Made by a program: the position numbers and the translations under genes. The notes beneath the pieces are model-generated. The model did no database searches and was not told the origin of the DNA. It was given only the letters and a program-made list of their open reading frames with translations. Below are positions 54,801 to 64,000 of a stretch of DNA of 64,000 nt, piece by piece. Within the stretch, counting starts at the first letter, position 1, and each line of letters begins with the position of its first letter. The stretch is from assembly GCA_030068145.1 (NCBI GenBank), contig JAPJBO010001147.1, positions 1-64,000 on the forward strand. The letters run 5' to 3'. Source of the stretch: Diplonema papillatum (taxonomy: Eukaryota > Euglenozoa > Diplonemea > Diplonemida > Diplonemidae).

Positions 54801-57800
54801 GGTCGTGATGAATGTCACGGACCCCACGGCATCAAGCTACGTAGGCCACAGGGAGTTGCCGCCAGCGGCGAGCGGGAATTCGAACGGCAAGGAAGGCATC
54901 GTCGTCTTGCCTTTGGCCGACAGCATCGTTCGCGTTCTGCAAGCTGCAGACAACGGAGGTCTTGTTGTCTTCTCCGACACGGAGCCGTTCCCAACGCCGG
55001 TGCCGCAGACGGCCTTGCCGCCTCCACCTTCGCCCCCTTTTGACTGCAGTACGGTAACAGTTCATGACAAGGTTGAGGGAGAGAACGAGTGCCCACCTGG
55101 AAAAGCGGGCGAGAGTATGTACATCGTCGATAAGTGCAACACAGCGATCTGTGCGCAGATGGTCACCGGGGATTTGGCTTCCTTCGACGGTGACGTGTAT
55201 TTCACGAAGAAGAGTGATGGAACGTGTGCATGGAACATACTTGGCACGGCTACGAAGACCATCTGTGGAATCCCGCCTCCCCACACGGCGTTCGGTGAAG
55301 TGCACAGAGGAGATGTGCTGCCGGCGAAGGCAATAGCAAGGGACGTGGCTATCCAAGGATCTGACTCGAATGATGTTCTTGTTGCCTCGTCGGCGGGTTT
55401 GACTGTTCTGCACGCGTTGCACTCGACGGATTTCAGACTAGCGGTGCACATTGATGGTGACTACTACTCTGTCCTCCCTGCGTCCAACAACCCGGACATT
55501 GCCTTCGCATTGAGAAGTACTCAATTGGACGTCATCTCGTTGTCTCCGTTGGATTCTTCGAAGGTTGTAGGCACAGTCGCCCTCCCGAGCAAGGCCTGCT
55601 CGTCGATGGTGCAGCTCCGTATCTGGACAGGCTTGCACGTGTTGTATGTCAGCTGCCACGCCGATGGAGTGTTCCTCGTCGACGTCGCGGATAACGCGAA
55701 ACCTGAACTTCTGAACAACAAGACCGCCGTGTTCACAACGTCTAGCGGCGAAACCAAGGGAATGGTTGTTGATAACACCAGAGGCTACCTCTTCGCTGGA
55801 ACCTGGGGCGAGACACCCTCTCTGCACATGTACGGTGTAGGATTCCCGAACAAACCGAGAGAGGCAGCTGTCGCAACTGTGGACTACGACGCGCACGAGC
55901 TTGCGATCTCCGGAAACATCCTTTACGTGGCAGCATCGGAGAAAGTTGTGATCTTCGACACTACAGACGAAAAACTGACTGTCGTTGGACATTGCTGCAA
56001 CGAAGAAACAGCAACCATGCAAGCAGTTGGTATCTTCTACTACGACAACATGGTCTACGTGTCTGACCATGGAGTAGACCAGGGAAAGCTGGTGGTCATC
56101 AACGTAGAAGACGAGACAGCGCCATACTACATGGGCCACAAGGACTTGCCGTACACCGGCGAGTTCCCTTTCGGAAGGGAGGGTATCGTTGTCGGAAGCC
56201 TAGGCGACGGTATTGTTCGTGTGTTCCAAGCGGGTGACGTGGCTGGGCTCTTCGTTTTCTCAGACGAGGAACCAGTAGCTACTCCATCCCCTCCCACGCC
56301 TATGCCACCCCCACCGATGCTTCCGCCGAATTGTCACACCCTCTATGTCCACGACTCATCTACCGACGGCGAAATGTGCGAGAAGGGAGACGTGTTGATG
56401 AGCAACCACGTCATCAATGCATGCCGGGACGATGTCTGTGGCCTATTAACGTCAGGGACTGGCGCCGGGTACGACATCGATAACAGAATCTTCAACAAGC
56501 AGGGGTCAACGTGCGACTATGGATCGACTACCAGCAGTAGTATTACGAAGTGGATCTGCGGTCCGTCGCCGCCGTACACAACGTACATGCAGAGGTTTGA
56601 CGATGGGTTCCTGCAGGCGTGGTCGCGTGCTGTTGACGTCGCCGTGCTGAAACCCAACGACGATGCTGTGTTCGTCGCCACGACTAAAGACTTGACAGTC
56701 CTGCAGCTGGACGCTGGGTCGTTTAAGAGGGTTGGTTACTGGCCGACGTCGTACATTGCAGTCATCGCTGCAGAGGGACACGAAAACATTTTGTTCGCCC
56801 TGGCCCCCAGTTCTCTCGACATCATTAGCGTCGAGTCGCTAACCAGCCCGAGCAGGGTCGCAACCGTCACCATCTCGAGCTTCGCTTGCGCCAACCTTGA
56901 GCAGCTCCGAACAAGCACCAAGCACGTCGTCTTCTGCAGTTGTGCCAACAGCGGCATTTTCGCCGTCGACGTATCGACCATTGCGAGCCCGAAGCTGCTG
57001 AACAGCAACAAGGCCATCGTGTTACCCTCTTCGGGCACTTCAAAAGGCATGGCCATTGACGAGCCTCGCCAGATTCTGTTTGCAGTCACCACCGGCTCTG
57101 CAGCAGGCGTGCACATGTACAACATCAGCATCGTCTCTGCACCGAAGGAGCTTGATATGACGGCGACGGACAACTCCGCTTACGAGTTGGATATCGACGG
57201 TACGATTATATACATTGCAGCCTCCAGCAGGCTTGAAATCTACGAAACCGCCGCTGGTACCTTCGAACAACTGTCGTGGTGCTGCCACTACGGGCCGGGG
57301 ATGTTCTTGGTCGGCATTCAGCACTTCAACGGGTTGGTGTACGCGTCGGACTACAGCGCGAGACTTGTGGTTATGAACGTGACGGACCCGGAAGCACCAT
57401 TCTACATGGGACACAAGGAGATGCCGGCTGGTTCGGGGGGCAATTCGAACGGAAAGGAAGGCATCGTCGTCGTTCAGATGAGCGACAACATTGTGCGAGT
57501 GTTTGAAGCTGCGGACAACGGAGGACTTGTTGTGTTCTCTGACGTGGAGCCGAGACCGACATCAGCCCCGAATACACCTCTCCCGCGGCCACCCTCGCTT
57601 CCTGTCGACTGTTCGGCAGTCTTCATCGTTGAAGGTGATGAATGCCCGGCTGGCAGTGTTCTGCTGAACGAACACATGATCAACCAATGCACAGCTGATT
57701 TCTGTTCTACGCTTGAAACAAGTGATTACGTGAAGTACGATCAACTGTCTTATTACTGGTACAGAAAGAGTGGCAGCGGTTGCACGTCGCGGTCTTACGA

Positions 57801-60800
57801 CTACTATGGTGTGGCGACACACGCGGCCTGTGGTCCGCCACCGCCGTTGACGGCATACTTGGAGCAGCACCAGAACGATATTCTTGTGAACTATGCTCAG
57901 TGCAGGGACGTTGCTGTTCTTGGGTCGGACAGCAACGACATTGTGGCCGCGACGTCTGGTGGTGTGACGATCCTGCACGCATACCACTCGGTCGGCTTCA
58001 AGAAGGTTGGTCACGTCAACGGTAACTATTTCGCGGTCACTGCATCACAGAGTGACCCGGATCTTCTGTACGCACTGAAGAACAACGCCTTCGACGTCAT
58101 CTCGTTGACACCGCCTGAGAATCCTGAAAACATGGGCACTGTTTCAATCCCGAGCACTGCTTGCCAGAGAATGGTTCAGTTCAAGACGCAGCGCGAGCAC
58201 ATCATGTACGTAGCTTGCCACAGTCAAGGCATCTTTGCAGTCGACCTATTGCAGAACTCGAAGCCTGTGCTGATGAACAACGGCAGTGCTGTGATGCACA
58301 CCCTTAGTGGCGAGACGAAGGGCATTACTGCGGACGTGACGCGTCAATTGCTGTTCGCTTCCACTTGGGGTGATGCTCACGCTGTGCACATGTACGACAT
58401 CACTGACAGAATCTCGCCAGTCAGCTTGGATGATGCGACGACGCTCTACAATGCGTACGAATTCACACTCCAGGGGACTATTCTTTACGTGGCTGCTGAT
58501 AGGGACTTGGAGATCTACGAGACTGCGACCCTCAAGTTTGTCGCTATCGGCGCGTGCTGCGAGAGCGGCCCAGACTTCATGATGGTCGGAATTGCATACT
58601 ATGACGGCTTTGTGTATGGATCAGGTTTCAACCAGAAGCTGGTGGTCATGAACGTGACGGATCCGTACAACCCGTTCTACGTCGGCTACAGGCAGCTGCC
58701 GCAGAAGAACTACATGTGGCCGAATGGCAAAGAAGGCATTATTGTGGCGGCACTCGAAGACGGAGTACCGAGAGTGTTCCAAGCGGCTGGTAGCGGTGGT
58801 GTGATGGTGTTTTCAGACATTGAACCCGTGGCGACTCCGTCGCCTCCTACGCCGATGCCTCCACCGCCGATGCTGCCGCCTGACTGCACTCTGTTGTACG
58901 TTCATGAGTACGCTACCAACACACTCCAGTGTAACGAGGGTCACGTCTTGATGAGCACGCACCTCATTGAAGTTTGCGCTGAAATCTGTGACGACATGCA
59001 GGAGGGTTGGCAGGCTGGCTTTGACGGAAACACCGGCAAGTTGTACACCAAGACGGCAACTGGTTGCGAATTCGTAGAATCGACTGCAATTCCAGACAGG
59101 TACATCTGCGGGGTACCGCCACCACACACGGCGTACATGACTGTTTACGATGACGGGTTCTTGCCGGACTACTCACGCGCGGTTGATGTGGTGGCGCTGG
59201 GCGAGAGCAAAGATGAAGTTCTTGTCGCCACGACGACGGCATTGACGGTTCTGCAGATGCAGGGCAATGGGTACCTGAAGACGTTCGGATCCTTGGACGG
59301 TGCTTACGTCAGCCTTTTGCCGGCCGGCGGACAGCCAAACGTCTTGTACGGTCTGAAATCACACCAGCTGGACATCATCAGTGTCATCGATGTCAGCTCA
59401 CCTGTGGTTGTGGGTCGGGTACCCATCCCAAGCTACCTATGCGCGAACCTGGAACAGTTCACGACGCCGAATGATCACGTTGTGTACGCAAGCTGTAACA
59501 AAGACGGTATCTATGCTATCAACGTCGACTCCAACACCGCGCCGAAGCTTCTGAACGGTGGAAGTCCTATTGTGAAGCTGGAATCTGGTGAAAGCAAAGG
59601 AATGCTGGTCGACGCATCGAGAGCGTACCTCTTTGTTGCCAGCGCAGGTGGAGACAGTGCCTTCCACTTGTACAACATCAGTGACCCGTCCGTGGCTTAC
59701 CACTTGGCGAAAACGTCTACTGGCGACTCGGCGTATGAGATGGCGATGCACGGCACGGTACTGTACGTTGTGGCTGCCTCGAAACTCGATATATTCGAGA
59801 CGGGCAATGGTTTGCTCACGCAGATCAGCTTCTGCTGCAGCTTTGCTCCTGACATGCACCTGGTGGGCATCCAATACTATAACGGGATGATCTACGCGTC
59901 GGACTGGATGGGCAAACTTGTGGTGATGAACGTGCAGGACAACACAGCACCGGCGTACATTGGCCACAGGGACCTTCCGCCCGCTTCTGGCGGCAACTCG
60001 AACGGTAAAGAAGGGTTGTTCGTGACGACGTTGGGAGACGGCATTGTGCGAGTGTTCCAAGCCGCCGACAACGGTGGTCTTGTTATGTTCTCTGACGTGC
60101 AGCCGATTCCAACACCAGCACCCCCAACTCCGATGCCCGCTGCACCGGTTCCGCCGTTCAACTGCGACAACATTGTTGTGAACACATACGTTGAAGGAGC
60201 GTCTAGCTGCACCGATGGCACCGTCCTTGAGAACAGCCACGCCATCAACAAGTGCATCACGGAGATCTGCTCGCGCATGTCGGATTCGGATGTTGCGTCA
60301 TTCGACGGCCCAGACGGCATGTACTTTGTAAGGACGGGCACCAGCTGCTCTATCAAGAGCTCAAGCTCGGCGGCATCGAAAGTCCTCTGCGGCGTAGCCC
60401 CGCCGCACACAGCCTACATGGTGAGTCACAAGAGTGGGACGCTCATGTCGGGTTCGTATGCGAGAGAAGTCTGTGTCCTCGGATCGCACTCTAACGACGT
60501 CGCAGTTGCCACGTCGAAGGGTCTTTCAATCTTGAACTCGTACACGTCCGTCGGTTTGAAGACTGTGGGGACTCTTTCCGGCAACTACTACTCTGTGCTG
60601 GCTGCTGAGGATGACGCAGACCTGCTCTTCGCACTGACACCAAGCTCGCTGCAAATTGTGTCGCTGACGCCTCCTTCGTCGCCGCAAGTGCTGGGTACTG
60701 CTGTGCTCGGTAGCTGGAGTTGCCACGGCCTGGCGCAGCTGAGGAGAGGTACAACCGTGCATGTCGTTTACGCGAGCTGCCACGCGCAGGGCGTGTATGC

Positions 60801-63800
60801 AGTCGATGTCAGGGTCAATGACAATCCGGTGGTGATGAACGACGGTGCTGCTGTGTTGAAGCCTGCATCTGGAGAACCGAAGGGCTTTGCTGTCGATGAA
60901 ACACACACTCTGTTGTTTGTGGCTACGTGGGGGAACACCCCGGCAGTGCACATGTACGACGTGAGCGTGCCAGACACGCCGACCGAAGTGGCGAGTGCAG
61001 AGACGTCGGGTTCTGCATTCGAGGTGGTATCCATTGGTACGTATGTGTACGTTGCGGCTCAGCGTACTCTGGACGTATTCGACTCGGCGAACCAGGCGAT
61101 GGTGAAACTTGGCTGGTGCTGCGGAGAAGGATCAGCCCCGAGCATGTTCATGGTCGGCTTGACCGTTTACGACAACGTAGCGTACGCATCGGACTTCAAT
61201 GGGAAGCTCATTGCTTTCAACGTTACAGTCCCGTCGGAGCCGTACTACATCGGGCACAGGGACCTGCCGCAGGGTAATGGCAAAGAAGGCATCACAGCGG
61301 CGGCACTGAACGACGGAGTCGTCCGTGTGTTCCAAGCATCAGACTCTGGAGGTCTCGTCGTCTTCTCTGACGAGGAACCTGGCCCAACCCCAGCGCCACT
61401 GACGCCGATGCCGCCTCCACCTGTCATCCCGCCTGACTGCTCTGCGATGTACGTGTTCACACGTACAGCTGACACGGCTGCTGAGGTGACTTGCAACAAG
61501 GGCGACGTGCTGATGAGCGAGCACCTGGCATTGAACTGCATGGATGACATGTGCGTCGACATCGAAGAAGGTTGGATGGTTGCTATCGACGAAAGCGAGC
61601 AAGCCATGACGAAGGAGAGTGGTGTCTGCAAGATCGTCGACTACAGCGAACTGCCCGAGCGGTACGCCTGCAGCCCGGCTCCTGCTTACACAACGTACAT
61701 CTCGGTGTTCGATGACGGCGTGCTTCCTACTTCTTCGCAGACGTATGACGTTGCTGCGGTTGGTGCGGACACGTGCCATGTTCTCGTTGCAACGTCGGGC
61801 GAGTTGTCGATGCTGCGCTTGAAAGACAACGGCAACTACGAAAGGATCGGCGGCGTTGAAAACACTGGGTACATGGCAGTGGTGCCGGCTGAAGGCAGTG
61901 CGGACAAGGCATTCGCTTTGCGCTCCAACGGCTTGGACGTTGTGGACATCACCGACTTCAGCAACCCGACTGTTTCGTCGTCTGTCTCCTTATCCAGCTA
62001 CCGATGCTCCCGTTTGCGTGAATACAAGACGTCGACGTTCGACGTAGTTTACGCGAGCTGTCACGACCAAGGCGTCTTCGCCATCGACGTTCGCAACGAA
62101 CCGACGCTCCTCAACAACGGTGTTGGGTTGAAGCCTTTGACGGGAGAAGCGAAGGGTCTGTACGTTGATGTTGCTCGAAACCTGCTTTTCGTGGTTACAT
62201 GGGGGAGCGACCCCCACGTGCACATGTACGACCTAAGTTCACCGGGTCCAGGTGCTCCGGCCGAGTTGTCTTCGATGAAAACTGACCGCTCTTCGTACGA
62301 GATTGCTATGTCCGGCACGTACCTGTTCCTTGCTGCAGAACCGGAGCTTGAGGTGATGAACAGTGACGGAGGTCAGCTCACGCGGATTTCTTCGTGTTGC
62401 AGCCACGCGCCGAGCATGCACCTTGTTGGGTTGACTTACTTCAACGGGATGGTGTACGCGTCGGACTACATGGGGAAGTTGGTTGTCATGAACGTTACTG
62501 AGCCGACGGCGCCGTATTACGTCGGGCACCGCGACCTCCCGTCCGGATTCAACGGAAAGGAGGGCATCATTGTGGCCACGTGCGAGTCGACGCCTCGTGT
62601 CTTCCAAGCGGGTGCCGGAGGAGGTCTTGCTGTTTTCGGTGACATTGAGCCGATGAGCACGCCTGTGCCGCCGACCCTGGCACCGCCGCCACCGCCGATG
62701 CCGCCGTCGTGCGATGACATTGAGGTGTACGAGGGTGACAACGCGACTGGTGTCTGCCCTGAAGGCAAGGTGATCATGACGAAGCACGTTGTGAACTGGT
62801 GCATGACCGAGGTTTGTGAGAAGATGGTGGATGGGACCAGTGTTGCGCTCGACGGGGAGGACAGCATGATCCTGCGCAAGGTGGGGACCACATGCGAGAT
62901 TGTATCTGGCACAGCCGACAGCGGAGCAGCGTGTGGCCCACCTGCTCCTCTGACGAAGTTCGTTTCGTCGTACAGAGAGGATCTCCTGCCCGACGGCAGC
63001 AGTGCCACGGACGTTGCTGTCCTCGGCACAGATGACCGGAACATCGTTGTGGTCGGTTCAGGCGGTCTGACCATCATCAGAACGACAGAAGACGGCAAGT
63101 TCCAGAGAGCGGCACAGGTTTCCGGAGGCGATTACGTTGCAGTCCTCGCCGCAGACCACAACCCGGACATTGTGTACGCACTGACGAAAGACAGCTTGCA
63201 CATATACTCGGTGATGCCGGCCAGCTCTGCTGGGCTCATCGGCGAAGTCAGCATCGACAGCTCGTCTTGCAAGAGCTTGTCTCAGTTGAGGTGGTCGTCG
63301 AACACGCACATCGCGTACCTGAACTGTGGAGAGTCTGGTGTCTTCGCTGTCGACGTCCTTGACAGCAAGGCCCCGAAGGTTCTGGCAGAGGGCAAGCCTG
63401 TCATCGACGCGCCTGTGCCAGGTATGATTACGGACGTCTTCGTCGATGAGAAGAGGTCGACGTTGTTCGCAACGATGAAGACTGCTGACCAGGCGTCCGT
63501 AGCCATGTACAGCCTGACAAACCCTACGAAGCCCGAACTGTTGGACAGTATCCTGTCTGACCACACTTCGTTCGATGCGGAGGTAGTTGGCACCCTGGTG
63601 TATGTTGCCGCGGGTGACAAGCTCGAAGTGTATGAGACGGCCAGTGGAAAGTTCCAGCTTCTGAGCGCATGCTGCGACGAAGGACCGGTGATGAACTTGG
63701 TAAGCATCAAGCACATGGGTGGATTGATCTACGCTACGGATGCTTCGGGTAAGTTGGTGGTGCTGAACGTGACGGATCCGAGGGCGCCGTACTATGCCGG

Positions 63801-64000
63801 CCACCGCGACATGCCCGATGGTGTGCAGGTTGACGGCAACAACCGCCTCACCATTGCGGCTTTGGCCGACGGCGAGGTTCGTGTGTTCCAAGCTGCCGGT
63901 GATTCTGGACTCGTCGTGTTCTCGAACGTTGAGAGCGCCGGCAATGCTCCGCCAATGACGCCATCACCCAACGTTCAGCCTACGACGCCGGCCCCCGTCT
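51706..64000 (+). CDS. Giant modular LVIVD beta-propeller surface protein, copy B, segment 6 (rest of 17, modules 18-26), cut by window edge
   Basis: Open without interruption from about 51706 to the right edge (first ATG 51739, not a start). Modules start at 52444, 53734, 55042, 56329, 57607, 58882, 60160, 61435 and 62707. The region that is out of frame in copy A (5181-5341) is intact here, giving VPEYVGMRQLPVVDWNYPYG and an unbroken linker to 53734. The last base of the window is the first base of the terminal half-module, so the stalk, transmembrane helix and tail seen at 15647-16264 should follow outside. Expected stop is about 617 bases beyond the window. Confidence 0.93.
53734..63999 (+). 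repeat. Four two-module (dimer) repeats of copy B
   Basis: Dimers at 53734-56328, 56329-58881, 58882-61434 and 61435-63999, the same layout and lengths as 5381-15646 in copy A. Confidence 0.8.

Larger units (their letters stand above)
48352..64000 (+). repeat. Segmental duplication, right copy (copy B part of a 48.35-kb tandem unit)
   Basis: Near-identical to 1-15647. Because the match is cut by both window edges, the duplicated unit is at least 15.65 kb and, judging from the gene structure, probably includes the whole gene. Copy B is a direct, head-to-tail repeat of copy A with 14,329 bp between the stop of A and the start of B. Confidence 0.95.

Noticed and set aside
30594-64000. Introns splitting the giant gene
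   Set aside because: The repeat register is continuous across the whole span. Each interruption is a one-base slip, not an insert with splice sites.

Overview
The window looks like nuclear DNA of a microbial eukaryote, lineage not determined. The coding part encodes secreted or membrane proteins with an N-terminal signal peptide, N-glycosylation sequons and many paired cysteines. The 14.3 kb between the two main genes holds a 433-bp TAC microsatellite, several families of short inverted-repeat (MITE-like) elements and a SINE/LINE-tail-like repeat. No introns are needed across about 34 kb of coding sequence. That suggests an intron-poor protist, perhaps euglenozoan-like, but I see no spliced leader or other diagnostic mark.

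The window is dominated by two tandem, same-strand copies of one enormous gene. Copy A (1-16264) enters from the left with its 5' half outside the window and ends in a transmembrane segment and short tail. Copy B starts at 30594 and runs off the right edge at 64000, about 0.6 kb short of its expected stop. Positions 1-15647 and 48352-64000 are the same sequence at roughly 99.7% identity (offset 48,351-48,353 bp), so the repeat unit is about 48.35 kb. Combining the start of B with the end of A predicts a protein of about 11,340 residues: signal peptide, 26 modules of about 422-436 residues, a terminal half-module, a Ser/Gly-rich stalk, one transmembrane helix and a cytosolic tail of about 49 residues. 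Each module is a six-cysteine domain, a beta-propeller built of LVIVD-like blades and a Pro/Thr linker. Modules alternate between two types (13 dimers). They are arranged in a higher-order pattern: three six-module super-repeats of about 7.7 kb, then four dimers of about 2.55-2.6 kb.

Both copies are interrupted by single-base frameshifts (three in A, five in B). Wherever both copies can be compared, the other copy is intact at the same place. The consensus is therefore one open frame, and the breaks are either assembly indels or recent independent decay.

Between the copies, 16265-28817 is repeat-rich and I find no convincing host gene there. At 28818-30034, just upstream of copy B, lies a small collapsed relative. 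It has the same signal peptide and 5' flank, followed by five tandem copies of only the cysteine-rich domain (282-bp period) with every propeller missing.

The likely role is a very long cell-surface or secreted adhesin-like stalk made of propellers, with an expanding paralogue array and a propeller-less side product. That role is inference; only the domain layout is directly visible.
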